This document shows, in pieces, positions 24,173 to 32,175 of a DNA stretch of 39,666 nt. The position numbers were made by a program, and so were the translations under genes. The DNA is from Gammaproteobacteria bacterium (GTDB lineage: Bacteria > Pseudomonadota > Gammaproteobacteria > Pseudomonadales > Pseudohongiellaceae), in the NCBI GenBank assembly GCA_018698975.1, contig JABIPQ010000133.1, positions 1-39,666 on the forward strand, in the 5' to 3' direction. Below the pieces are notes generated by a model that saw only the letters and a program-made list of their open reading frames with translations, had not been told where the DNA came from and did not search any database. Position 1 is the stretch's first letter. Every line of letters begins with the position of its first letter.

Positions 24173-24832
24173 ATGGATACACAAGCTGCAAACAGCACCT
24201 ATTCACCAGCGGAGGAGTTAATCAACGTCTACTCCCATGCTGTAGGGGCAGTCCTCAGCATCATCGCATTGGCTTTACTGATTTTGCGATCTATTCAGGA
24301 AACCGGAATCCTGCCTTTAGTAAGTTTCACCATATTCGGCGCCAGCCTGGTGATGTTGTATATCACCTCCACCGTCTATCACAATTGTAAAACTCCGCAG
24401 CTTCGTTCCAGGCTAAGAATTTTCGATCACGTCTCTATCTATGTCCTGATTGCCGGCACTTACACCCCTTTTGCCCTGATCACCTTACAGGGCATGACGG
24501 GATGGCTGATCTTTGGCATTAGCTGGGGTTTTGCGGTGACTGGAAGTAGTTTGAAGCTGTTCTTTACTGGCAGGTTCAAGCTGATTTCTACCTTGATGTA
24601 TATCTTTATGGGCTGGCTTATTCTTTTCGTTATCAAGCCACTGGCAAACAATCTTGTCGATGCAGGCATGTTATGGCTGGTCATCGGCGGGATTTCGTAT
24701 TCCCTGGGGGCGATCATTTACAGCATCAAGCGCATCCCCTTCAATCACGCCATATTTCATATGTTTGTTTTACTGGGCAGCTTTTGTCATTTTGTCGCGG
24801 TCTACTTTTACCTGTTGCCTCAAACAGGATGA
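24173..24832 (+). CDS. Hemolysin III/PAQR-family membrane protein (YqfA/TrhA-like)
   Basis: The 219-residue integral membrane protein has seven predicted helices and the PAQR/hemolysin III signature. This comprises an N-terminal EELINVYSHAVGAVLSII, STVYHNCKTPQLRSRL after the second helix, FDHVSIYVLIAGTYTPFALI, and a C-terminal GSFCHFVAVYFYLL. The Ser, Asp and His residues in these blocks form the zinc-dependent hydrolase-like site conserved in the family. In E. coli the homologue takes part in fatty-acid and membrane-energy homeostasis. It is a single gene, diverging from rdgC across about 190 bases. The sequence after its stop codon (24833-24963) contains no gene I can support. Confidence 0.9.
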   Translation: MDTQAANSTYSPAEELINVYSHAVGAVLSIIALALLILRSIQETGILPLVSFTIFGASLVMLYITSTVYHNCKTPQLRSRLRIFDHVSIYVLIAGTYTPFALITLQGMTGWLIFGISWGFAVTGSSLKLFFTGRFKLISTLMYIFMGWLILFVIKPLANNLVDAGMLWLVIGGISYSLGAIIYSIKRIPFNHAIFHMFVLLGSFCHFVAVYFYLLPQTG

Positions 24833-24963
24833 GCAGAAATACGTTATCGCCGGATCTCTTTTATTCTATGTGTCAGCAATTGCATGGCATATCTTCTATC
24901 AGATAAACGGGTCAGGAAATCAGTCAATGAAAGTCTTTTCAGACTCAGTTTTGCTTCTCTTAA

Positions 24964-25339
24964 TTACCGCATGCGCATAGCGACTCTTTCTTCCAGCTTT
25001 TTGTTTAAATCGGATAATTTGGTGTTTCTCTGAAACAGAATTTTGAACAGACCATTCAGCGCTTCGGCTATTGGATTATGGTGCTCTCTATCCTGGTGAA
25101 TTGCCTTAATAAGCATCAGCCGGTGCCGCCCCTTCTGCAATGGCCTTCATTGGCAAGGCCAGCGCCTGGTCTTCCTTAAGAATATGAAGAGCGAACCAGT
25201 GCCGCAAATATTCCAGCTCAAGTTTACCCTAAAAAAATACTTCGCCTGAATCGTTTATAAAATCTGCAAGGCGATGATGCTGTCTGTCTACATCAGCGAG
25301 ATTTATATATAACTGTTCGTTCCAGTGAAATATTTCCAT
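24964..25339 (-). pseudogene. Decayed bacteriohemerythrin-type sensor gene
   Basis: From an ATG at 25339 the minus strand reads MEIFHWNEQLYINLADVDRQ followed by HHRLADFIN, a textbook hemerythrin N-terminus (x-W-x3-L and D-x-QH). A TAG interrupts after 36 residues. In the same frame the text resumes with LEYLRHWFALHILKEDQALA, which matches the last iron-binding helix (H-x4-H-x3-D), so 40 or more residues between the two blocks are missing. After a second stop the frame shifts by one. It continues as AEALNGLFKILFQRNTKLSD and then LNKKLEERVAMRMR, the coiled linker seen before kinase or diguanylate cyclase domains, and ends at 24964. At least two stops, a deletion and a frameshift show it is dead. 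Confidence 0.72.
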
Positions 25340-25418
25340 AAAATATTCTTTTCTTGTACATCAAAATGAAAGAAGGTCGTTCCACTTACTTTTCCGAAGC
25401 ATAAAAAACAAAATATTT

Positions 25419-25424
25419 TTGACA
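25419..25424 (+). promoter_or_regulatory. Possible -35 box of the following gene
   Basis: A consensus TTGACA lies 86 bases before the preferred ATG of the next gene. No convincing -10 hexamer is found at the right distance, so this is weak. Confidence 0.2.
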
Positions 25425-25510
25425 ACTTCGCCGCAATTATGCAATTAATACTCCTTAGTCGCACAGGTAATCACCGTATTACGCTCGCCAATAAAACAGG
25501 ACTACCCCTG

Positions 25511-26011
25511 ATGAGCCAATCAAGCCCCATAATGCGCAGTCTCAGACTGCTGGCATGCTTTCTCTGTCTGGTAAGTCTTGATGTTTCGGCACAAAAACCC
25601 ACCTGGATACCTGTAGCTGAACTGCTGCTTGGCAGCATGGGAAGTGCAGATGCCAACAAAATGGCTGAAGTAATGAACCGCTGTACCGCGCTTAATATGA
25701 CATTGTCAGCACTGACTGCCCAGGACTCCCCTGATGTTTCACAAGGCTATGAGAATCAGGCCCTGCAGCTGATTCAAAATGGCATCATGATTGAGATGAA
25801 TACAGAAAAAATGCGCACAGGCATTGAGCCTGATATTGAAACCCTTTCTGGATTAGCAGTTGATGCGGTCAAACAAATGCTGAGCGTTTACAACCAGTGG
25901 CTGGAAGACAATTATCAGGACAATGGTTCCTATTTTAATAATGACCTCGAAATTGAAATGAAAGGTTGTGAGCTGGCCACCAAATTTGTTTTACAGATGG
26001 CCGCCAGATAG
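25511..26011 (+). CDS. Hypothetical exported protein
   Basis: I do not recognise this protein of 166 residues. From the ATG at 25511 it has a signal peptide (SLRLLACFLCLVSLDVSAQ); an ATG seven codons later would give a tighter signal sequence and is an alternative start. The mature part is predicted all-helical and acidic, with blocks such as ADANKMAEVMNRCTALNMTL and a C-terminal EMKGCELATKFVLQMAAR. The two cysteines (NRC and GCE) probably form a disulfide linking the N- and C-terminal helices. Several similar small periplasmic proteins of unknown role exist in environmental Gammaproteobacteria, by recollection. It precedes module 4 on the same strand with a 179-base gap and may be unrelated to it. 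Confidence 0.7.
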   Translation: MSQSSPIMRSLRLLACFLCLVSLDVSAQKPTWIPVAELLLGSMGSADANKMAEVMNRCTALNMTLSALTAQDSPDVSQGYENQALQLIQNGIMIEMNTEKMRTGIEPDIETLSGLAVDAVKQMLSVYNQWLEDNYQDNGSYFNNDLEIEMKGCELATKFVLQMAAR

Positions 26012-26190
26012 CCAGGAAGGCACAACACTCATTATTGTTTTTATTTCTATTCTTCTTTTTCATCTTTTTTTCTTTTTCCCGCCTTATAATTCACCTCATA
26101 TTAAAAATATATTGACCTAAGCGTGCCTGTAGATGCAGGATTGAGACATCAACAGTCTTGAACATCACGCAAGAATAAAAGAGGCCAGGT

Positions 26191-26574
26191 ATGAAGCGAT
26201 TCACCTTATTCATTTTGTTATTTTTACCGGCAATGATGCTGGCAACGAACAGCTATGGACATCATTCCACCGCTATTTACGATTCAGACAACCCGATAGA
26301 GCTACAGGGTCGTGTGGTGGAATGGCAATTTACCAATCCCCATACTTTTGTCATTCTTGCAGTGGCAGATGAAAGCGGTGAAGAAGTTGTCTGGAGCCTG
26401 GAAGGCAGCAATACATCACTGATGTTTCGCCGTGGCTGGACCCCGGACTCCCTGCAAGCCGGTGATGAAATCATCATCGCTGTGCGACCACTTCACAGTG
26501 GCGCACCCGGCGGAAACTATAGCAATATCCGCAACCTGGATGGCACACCCTTTGATCCCAAAGCCCCACGGTAA
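26191..26574 (+). CDS. DUF6152-type exported protein (module 4)
   Basis: The 127-residue protein is the shortest and cleanest family member in the window. The signal peptide should be cut after NSYG, leaving His24-His25 (HHSTAIYDSD). The blocks are PIELQGRVVEWQFTNPHTFV with the NPH histidine at residue 51, EVVWSLEGSNTSLMFRRGWT, LQAGDEIIIAVRPLHSGAPG and IRNLDGTPFDP. GAGGCCAGGT just before the ATG supplies the Shine-Dalgarno. It is followed after 14 bases by the partner-family lipoprotein gene, so both belong to one operon. Here the DUF6152-type gene comes first, the reverse of modules 1 and 3. Confidence 0.88.
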   Translation: MKRFTLFILLFLPAMMLATNSYGHHSTAIYDSDNPIELQGRVVEWQFTNPHTFVILAVADESGEEVVWSLEGSNTSLMFRRGWTPDSLQAGDEIIIAVRPLHSGAPGGNYSNIRNLDGTPFDPKAPR

Positions 26575-26588
26575 GAGGTAGTAATGAT

Positions 26589-27425
26589 ATGAGAATTACT
26601 CTCAGATACATGTTTATAGCCCTCGCAGCCCTGTCTGTTTCCAGCTGCGATCAAGCCGCCAATATCGACCAGGAAACCACCATGGCTTACCCGGACTGGA
26701 GTGGGCAATGGACACGTATTGGCAGTCTGAACTGGGAGCCCGAAGGCTATGCCGTTGCTGGCGAGCCACCTCTGACGCCTGAATACCAGGCTAAACGTGA
26801 AGAATTTCAACGGCTGCGAGATTTAGGCGTACTGGTCGGCGATCCTCCTGCCACTTGCCTGCCTCCCGGCATGCCACGTTTGATGACCATGTCCTTTCCC
26901 TTTGAAATGCTGGTTACACCAGCAACCGCCTATATTCTTGCTGACTGGGATAGTGCGGTCAGAAGAATATATACCGATGGCAGGGACTGGCCCGCTTATA
27001 TGCTGCCCGAGTTCAATGGCTATTCCATTGGCGAATGGCATGACGAGAATAACGACGGAATTTACGACATGCTGTCGGTAGAAACACGCAGCATCAAAGG
27101 ACCGCGCTCTTTCGATTCAAGAGCAGTGGTACTGCACGATAATAACGAAACCATTGTCTTCGAGGAGTTCCGGCGCCTTGATGACAATACCCTGGAAAAC
27201 ACCATCACTACTATCGACGATGCCTTGACTGGTCCATGGACAGTAAAAAGATCCTATAGCCATACACCACCATCAGATGAGGTTATCTGGGTTGAATATG
27301 TTTGCGCGGAAAATAACCGGCATATAAAACTGGGCGATGAATGGTATTTCCTGAATTCAGAAGAAGGCACCCTTGACCCAACCAGACAGGGACAGCCAAG
27401 ACTGATACAAGAACTCGATAATTAA
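26589..27425 (+). CDS. Module 4 partner-family lipoprotein
   Basis: The 278-residue protein has a lipoprotein signal with the lipobox at ALSVSSCDQ and so should be membrane-anchored through Cys20. It shares the family blocks: YPDWSGQWTRIGSLNWEPEG, ATCLPPGMPRLMTMSFPFEM with the conserved cysteine, AVRRIYTDGRDWPAYMLPEF, GYSIGEWHDENNDGIYDMLS, VFEEFRRLDDNTLENTITTI, GPWTVKRSY and VEYVCAENNRHIK with the second cysteine. The ENNDGIYDM variant of the G-H-W-E-G-D-T-L block is its own. It is the second gene of module 4. A GCCTCTG/CAGAGGC stem at 27459-27479 lies between it and the convergent cysQ. Confidence 0.82.
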   Translation: MRITLRYMFIALAALSVSSCDQAANIDQETTMAYPDWSGQWTRIGSLNWEPEGYAVAGEPPLTPEYQAKREEFQRLRDLGVLVGDPPATCLPPGMPRLMTMSFPFEMLVTPATAYILADWDSAVRRIYTDGRDWPAYMLPEFNGYSIGEWHDENNDGIYDMLSVETRSIKGPRSFDSRAVVLHDNNETIVFEEFRRLDDNTLENTITTIDDALTGPWTVKRSYSHTPPSDEVIWVEYVCAENNRHIKLGDEWYFLNSEEGTLDPTRQGQPRLIQELDN

Positions 27426-27458
27426 TTCAGCGGGACTCTGCTTAATCAAGTATCAGCA

Positions 27459-27479
27459 GCCTCTGGCTTGGTCAGAGGC
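27459..27479. terminator. Possible shared hairpin between convergent genes
   Basis: GCCTCTG and CAGAGGC form a seven-base-pair stem with a GCTTGGT loop between the ends of the module 4 lipoprotein gene and cysQ. There is no T run on either side, so an intrinsic terminator role is uncertain. Confidence 0.35.
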
Positions 27480-27490
27480 GCTGGCGAAAA

Positions 27491-28297
27491 TCAGATAGCC
27501 GACCAGTCAAATTCCCTGTCGCCAATGGCGAAGAAAAAGGGATTGAGAATGTCTTCTTTTTGATTGTAGCGATAAATATTAAAGTCCGTATCCGTGAGAA
27601 TGCCTCCAGCGGCTTCTAAAATAGCCTGGGCGGCAGCGGTGTCCCATTCTGAAGTCAGTGCCAGACGCGGGTAAATATCAGCACGGCCTTCTGCTACCAG
27701 ACAGATTTTTAGTGAACTGCCCATACTGACCAGCTCCATCTGGTGAAACCTTTCTGCGGCTCGTTCAAGCCAGTCTTCCAGCTCATCACCTTTGTGACTG
27801 CGACTGGCCACTACGGCAACGGTATGCTGATCTTTATTAATTTTTGCTGACTCGATTGCTTCGCTATTGCCATTTTCTTCCTTGAATGCGCCATCCGGAC
27901 CACCTGAATATAGAACATCCTTTACCGGGACATAGACCACGCCCATCAAGGGACGTCCATTGTCGATCAGGGCAATATTCACTGTGAATTCACCATTGCG
28001 GCTGATGAATTCCTTGGTACCGTCCAGGGGATCGACCAGCCAGTAGGTATCCCAGTACTGTCTTTCTTCCCAGGGAATAGCACGGGACTCTTCAGAGAGG
28101 ATGGGTAAGGCAGGGGTAAGTTCACGCAGCAAGTCGACAATGATTCTGTGGGCGGCAAGGTCAGCTTCAGTTAGTGGCGAATCGTTTTCCTTGGTGGTGA
28201 TATCCATCTCACCTTCGCGGGCATACACATCCATTATTGCCTTGCCTGCTTCGCGGCTGATGTCCTTGATACTTTCAAGTAGCATTTGATAGTTCAT
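27491..28297 (-). CDS. cysQ: 3'(2'),5'-bisphosphate nucleotidase CysQ
   Basis: The 268-residue cytoplasmic phosphatase removes the 3' phosphate from adenosine 3',5'-bisphosphate, a by-product of sulfate assimilation, giving AMP. It belongs to the lithium-sensitive inositol monophosphatase fold. Metal-site motifs are present: ESRAIPWEE after the first acidic residues (LPILSEE), DTYWLVDPLDGTKEFI with the DPLDGT signature, and SEWDTAAAQAILEAAGG near the end. The length agrees with the family. It is a single minus-strand gene, divergent from yrfG across about 150 bases; in Pseudomonas-type genomes these genes also lie close together. Confidence 0.93.
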   Translation of the reverse strand: MNYQMLLESIKDISREAGKAIMDVYAREGEMDITTKENDSPLTEADLAAHRIIVDLLRELTPALPILSEESRAIPWEERQYWDTYWLVDPLDGTKEFISRNGEFTVNIALIDNGRPLMGVVYVPVKDVLYSGGPDGAFKEENGNSEAIESAKINKDQHTVAVVASRSHKGDELEDWLERAAERFHQMELVSMGSSLKICLVAEGRADIYPRLALTSEWDTAAAQAILEAAGGILTDTDFNIYRYNQKEDILNPFFFAIGDREFDWSAI

Positions 28298-28449
28298 ATT
28301 TTTCCGTCTTTGCTTATCAGCTATTAAACTTCGTTTAATCTACTATTTATCTACAATTTATCTACTTTACCAATTACATCAGTTAAAAAATAAATTCCAT
28401 GTTCAGTACATTATAATAGAACTTACCAAGGCTTGTATGAATTTAACTT

Positions 28450-29109
28450 ATGGTGAACTGGGCAGAAATAGATAACGTGCTTCTTGATATGGACGGCACC
28501 CTGCTGGATCTCAGTTTTGATAATTATTTCTGGCTGGAATTTCTGCCTCACAAAATAGCTGCTCACAAGGATATAGCCATTGAAGAGGCGCAGAAAACTG
28601 TCCGCAGCCTTTCCGATTCGACTTATGGCAGCCTGCGTTGGTACTGCCTTGATCACTGGTCAGAACAGCTTTCCATGGATGTTGAAGCGCTGAAAAAAGA
28701 AGTCCGCCACAGAATTGCCATGCGTCCCCACTGTGCTGAATTTTTAGCATTTCTGAAAACACTGGAAAAAAGGGTTGTGCTGGTTACCAATGCACACCCC
28801 AAAGCACTGGCTATCAAGGTAGCAGCCTCAAACCTTCACCTTCATCTGGAGCAGATGATCAGCTCCCACGAATTTGAACTTGCCAAGGAAAATGATGGTT
28901 TCTGGGAAGCGCTGCAAGAGCGCGAACAGCTGGATTTATCGCGCTCACTGTTTGTCGATGACAGCCTTGCTGTACTGGAGTGTGCTCACCGCAGTGGTAT
29001 TGGCCATTTGATTCAGGTCTTGCATCCGGATTCAGGCACCCATCCCAGTGATCCATCCCACTTTCAAGGCATCGAACATCTTGATGAGTTAATGACATGG
29101 CAGAATTGA
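28450..29109 (+). CDS. yrfG: GMP/IMP nucleotidase YrfG, HAD superfamily
   Basis: The 219-residue HAD-type phosphatase hydrolyses purine nucleotides to nucleosides. The nucleophile motif is NVLLDMDGTLLDL (residues 9-21), followed by SFDNYFWLEFLPHKIA, which is specific to the YrfG group. Motif II is VVLVTNAHPKAL and motif IV is SLFVDDSLAVLECA. The gene overlaps hslR by 13 bases, so the two are co-translated; the same pair occurs in E. coli (yrfG-hslR). The ribosome binding site is weak. Confidence 0.92.
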   Translation: MVNWAEIDNVLLDMDGTLLDLSFDNYFWLEFLPHKIAAHKDIAIEEAQKTVRSLSDSTYGSLRWYCLDHWSEQLSMDVEALKKEVRHRIAMRPHCAEFLAFLKTLEKRVVLVTNAHPKALAIKVAASNLHLHLEQMISSHEFELAKENDGFWEALQEREQLDLSRSLFVDDSLAVLECAHRSGIGHLIQVLHPDSGTHPSDPSHFQGIEHLDELMTWQN

Positions 29110-29495
29110 CCAAAGTACGTCTCGACAAGTGGCTCTGGGCAGCGCGTTTTTTTAAAACCCGATCAATGGCCAAGCAGGCCATAGAAGGAGGCAAAGTGCA
29201 CTGCAATGGTGCCCGCAGCAAAAGCAGCCGCGAAATAGAAGCCGGGTTCATCCTGGAAATACGCCGGGGCCTGGATGAACTGACTGTTACTGTGACCGCA
29301 TTATCTGACAAACGCGGTAGCGCGCTCCAGGCGGCATTACTGTATGAAGAAACCCCCGAGAGTATTGAAAAACGGCTATTGCAGGCAGAACAGCGCAAAA
29401 TGCAGCGCGCCATGAACCCTCTTGCCAGCGGACGCCCGAGCAAACAGGACCGTCGTCAAATCCATCGTTTCATAAGAAAAAATACGGAGTCCTGA
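29097..29495 (+). CDS. hslR: Ribosome-associated heat-shock protein Hsp15 (HslR)
   Basis: The 132-residue S4-domain protein rescues stalled 50S subunits carrying peptidyl-tRNA after heat shock. The S4 domain spans about residues 6-65 (RLDKWLWAARFFKTRSMAKQ, then AIEGGKVHCNGARSKSSREI). A basic helical C-terminus ends in KQDRRQIHRFIRKNTES. Length and composition match E. coli Hsp15. It starts inside the last 13 bases of yrfG. Confidence 0.95.
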   Translation: MAELTKVRLDKWLWAARFFKTRSMAKQAIEGGKVHCNGARSKSSREIEAGFILEIRRGLDELTVTVTALSDKRGSALQAALLYEETPESIEKRLLQAEQRKMQRAMNPLASGRPSKQDRRQIHRFIRKNTES

Positions 29496-29828
29496 AACTG
29501 CTTTTGTCCCATGGCAATCCGAGCGTACGCTTCCAGGTGAGACATGGCACTTTTCAAAAATCTCACAGCTGTTATAAAAGAGTCAGTGTCAGTGGCACTT
29601 TGAGCCACGAAAGCAGTAAAAATTGAATTATCCAGATGCCTGTATCTATGGCATAATCCCCAGCCACAGGCTTCCTCGCGGCAAATTCAGCAGTAAATCC
29701 CCAATAATATTAATACCTTACTGCATACTAGATTGATTTTTTGTTTGGTAGTGATGGGCAGATATGAATAGTTGCGAATTAAGCGAGAGCAAACCCAAAC
29801 TCAATACAATTTATTCAGGGATATTGTT

Positions 29829-31397
29829 TTGTCGGAACAATTAAAGCAGCGCCTGAGCCAGCTCACCGAGTCTTCCAGCATTGGTTGCCTCGCGGACATT
29901 GGTCATGGCATAGAAAAGGAAAGTTTGCGCATAAACCCGCAGGGTCATATTGCGCAGACCCCGCATCCGGCCGGCCTGGGTTCGCCACTTACCCATCCCA
30001 GTCTGACGACGGATTTTTCCGAAGCCCTGCTCGAATTCATTACGCCAGTTTTCCAATCACCGGATGAAAGCCTGGCATACCTGTCAAACCTTCATGCTTT
30101 TACTTTCAGACAAATGGACCGGGAAGAACTTATCTGGACATCCAGTATGCCCTGCGTCCTCGATGACGATAGTCAGATTCCACTGGCAGAATATGGCTCA
30201 TCCAATATCGGCAAACTCAAAACACTTTACCGTATGGGATTAAGCTATCGTTATGGCCGCGCCATGCAAACCATTGCCGGCATCCATTACAATTTTTCCC
30301 TGCCGGATAGTTTCTGGGACATGTATAAAGACCTCCATCACTCGGAACTTTCTCTGACAGATTTCAAAACAGAACAGTATTTTAATTTGATTCGTAATTT
30401 CCGCCGTTACTCATGGCTGCTTATTTATTTGTTTGGCGCATCCCCTGCAGTATGTAAAAGCTTTGTCAGAAACAACAAGGACCACGGCCTTGAATTCTAT
30501 GACGATGCCACTTTATACATGCCTTATGCCACCTGTTTAAGAATGGGAGATTTGGGCTATACCAGCGATGCACAGGCTGATCTTTATGTCAGTTACAACG
30601 ATCTGGAAAATTATGCTCTTGGCCTGACCAATGCGATTCAAACGCCTTATGAACCATATAAGAAATTTACATCGGAGGATGGCGAGTTCAAACAACTCAA
30701 TGACAGTATCCTGCAAATTGAAAATGAATTTTACAGCACCATCCGCCCAAAACGTGTAGCACCAACCGGTACCCGTCCGCTTAAGGTCCTCAGAGATCAG
30801 GGTGTTGAATATATAGAAGTACGCTGCCTGGATCTGAACCCATTTCTACCGGTGGGAATTGATAGCGAGCAAATAAAATTCCTGAACAGCTTCCTGATGC
30901 TTTGCCTGTTGCGTAAAAGCCCACCATCAGACGCTGATGAATACGCTGAAATAGAAGACAATTTAAAAACCGTGGTGAATCGAGGCAGAGAGCCGGGTCT
31001 TGAATTAAAACAGCATGGAAAATCCATAGCTCTGAAAGATTGGGCCGATGAAATTCTTCAGGAAGCTTTGTCTATATCAGAATTGATGGATGACATTCAC
31101 CAGGATGAAACACATTCTCAAGCGACAAAGGCTCAGCTGGCCAAAGTGGAAGACAGCACGCTGACCCCTTCTGCAAAAATTCTGCAACGCATGGATGAGC
31201 TAAAAACACCCTACTTCACTTTTGCCATGAACCAGTCTCTGGCCAATAGTGACTTTTTTCGTTCACAAACACTGGATAGTGATGTGATGACAAATTTGAA
31301 AGAAATGGCAGAAAAATCCAATCTTGAAAGACAAGCCATAGAAAGCTCGGATAATATAGACTTTGAATCCTATGTTAAGCAAATGAATGCTTCTTGA
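29829..31397 (+). CDS. gshA: Glutamate-cysteine ligase GshA
   Basis: This 522-residue ATP-dependent enzyme makes gamma-glutamylcysteine, the first step of glutathione synthesis. It is of the enteric/proteobacterial type. Signatures are GHGIEKESLRINPQGHIAQT, LTTDFSEALLEFITPV, MPCVLDDDSQIPLAEYGSSN, YKTLYRMGLSYRYGRAMQTI-like text (here KLKTLYRMGLSYRYGR), AGIHYNFSLPDSFW and YIEVRCLDLNPFLPVGI. There is no suitable ATG in frame. The TTG at 29829 (TTG TCG GAA CAA) has CAGGGATA directly upstream and aligns with the family N-terminus; another TTG at 29772 is less well placed. The 275 bases before it hold no gene. Confidence 0.93.
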   Translation: MSEQLKQRLSQLTESSSIGCLADIGHGIEKESLRINPQGHIAQTPHPAGLGSPLTHPSLTTDFSEALLEFITPVFQSPDESLAYLSNLHAFTFRQMDREELIWTSSMPCVLDDDSQIPLAEYGSSNIGKLKTLYRMGLSYRYGRAMQTIAGIHYNFSLPDSFWDMYKDLHHSELSLTDFKTEQYFNLIRNFRRYSWLLIYLFGASPAVCKSFVRNNKDHGLEFYDDATLYMPYATCLRMGDLGYTSDAQADLYVSYNDLENYALGLTNAIQTPYEPYKKFTSEDGEFKQLNDSILQIENEFYSTIRPKRVAPTGTRPLKVLRDQGVEYIEVRCLDLNPFLPVGIDSEQIKFLNSFLMLCLLRKSPPSDADEYAEIEDNLKTVVNRGREPGLELKQHGKSIALKDWADEILQEALSISELMDDIHQDETHSQATKAQLAKVEDSTLTPSAKILQRMDELKTPYFTFAMNQSLANSDFFRSQTLDSDVMTNLKEMAEKSNLERQAIESSDNIDFESYVKQMNAS

Positions 31398-31417
31398 AAT
31401 GAAGACAAGATAAAATC

Positions 31418-31933
31418 ATGATGAATAATCCAACACTACAAAAATTGCTACAGACTCGCTTGCTCTATCTATACATCTTCCTGTTTTGCGTAACCTTGCT
31501 GGCTATCGCCCTATACATGGAAAAAGTAATGATGCTGGAACCTTGCCCCCTGTGCATGACCCAGCGATTTTTCTTCCTACTGGCAGGTTTCACCTCTTTA
31601 ATTGCTTTTATTCATAATCCTGCAGGTAAAGGCAAAATAATCTACGGCCTGCTGGCCGCATTATTCTCCGCCAGTGGTGGCGGTTTTGCCATTCGTCAAA
31701 TCTGGCTTCAGCATCTTCCCAAAGATGAAGTACCAGCCTGCGGCCCAAGTGTGGCTTATATGTTTCAGGAGTTTCCATTAACCGAAACATTGGCAACCAT
31801 GTTTACCGGTGATGGCAATTGCGCTGAAATAGCCTGGCAAGATCCGATAATTGGCATGAGTATTCCGCAGTGGAGCCTGGTAGGTTTTGTGGCTTTAACC
31901 GGCGTATGCATCTGGCAGGCATTTCGCAAATGA
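31418..31933 (+). CDS. dsbB: Disulfide bond formation protein DsbB
   Basis: The 171-residue inner-membrane protein reoxidises DsbA and passes electrons to quinones. It has four predicted helices. The first redox pair is Cys43-Pro-Leu-Cys46 (MLEPCPLCMTQRFFF), and the second periplasmic pair is Cys108 and Cys135 (VPACGPSVAYM and GDGNCAEIAW). Its length is typical. It follows gshA by 20 bases and overlaps the next small gene by four bases, so gshA, dsbB and the small gene may form one transcript, tying thiol metabolism to periplasmic disulfide formation. Confidence 0.95.
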   Translation: MMNNPTLQKLLQTRLLYLYIFLFCVTLLAIALYMEKVMMLEPCPLCMTQRFFFLLAGFTSLIAFIHNPAGKGKIIYGLLAALFSASGGGFAIRQIWLQHLPKDEVPACGPSVAYMFQEFPLTETLATMFTGDGNCAEIAWQDPIIGMSIPQWSLVGFVALTGVCIWQAFRK

Positions 31934-32175
31934 AAATTTTTCCATCAACTCCTGATGGAACTACTGATGGAGTTGCTCGTGGAAGAAAAAATCGCATACT
32001 GATCACTTGCAGCTTTATGCTGGCAGCATGTATTTGTTATCTGATTGGGTATACACCAGGCTTGAAGCTTTTTTTTCTGGTAGGCGCTATATTTGAAACA
32101 GTGTTCTGGATAAGACTGTTTCGAAATCGGGGCAAGCAGCGCTTGCAGCCACTTTCCCCTCTGAACGATTCTTAA
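31930..32175 (+). CDS. Small two-helix membrane protein coupled to dsbB
   Basis: The 81-residue protein starts at an ATG that overlaps the dsbB stop codon (ATGA) and so is probably translated by coupling. It has a basic N-terminal stretch (TPDGTTDGVARGRKNR) and two predicted helices (ILITCSFMLAACICYLIGY and LFFLVGAIFETVFWIRLF), then a short basic tail. I do not recognise a family. The stop codon overlaps that of the convergent arsM-like gene by three bases. Confidence 0.65.
   Translation: MKIFPSTPDGTTDGVARGRKNRILITCSFMLAACICYLIGYTPGLKLFFLVGAIFETVFWIRLFRNRGKQRLQPLSPLNDS

Noticed and set aside
24654-24980. Open frame overlapping the end of the PAQR gene, with a text slightly like YhhN membrane proteins after 24833
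   Set aside because: It mostly lies within the PAQR gene in another frame, has no start signal, and the similarity is too slight to support a gene.
29496-29828. Possible small gene or RNA between hslR and gshA
   Set aside because: A short GTGGC/GCCAC stem is present but no reading frame, promoter or terminator set supports a gene.
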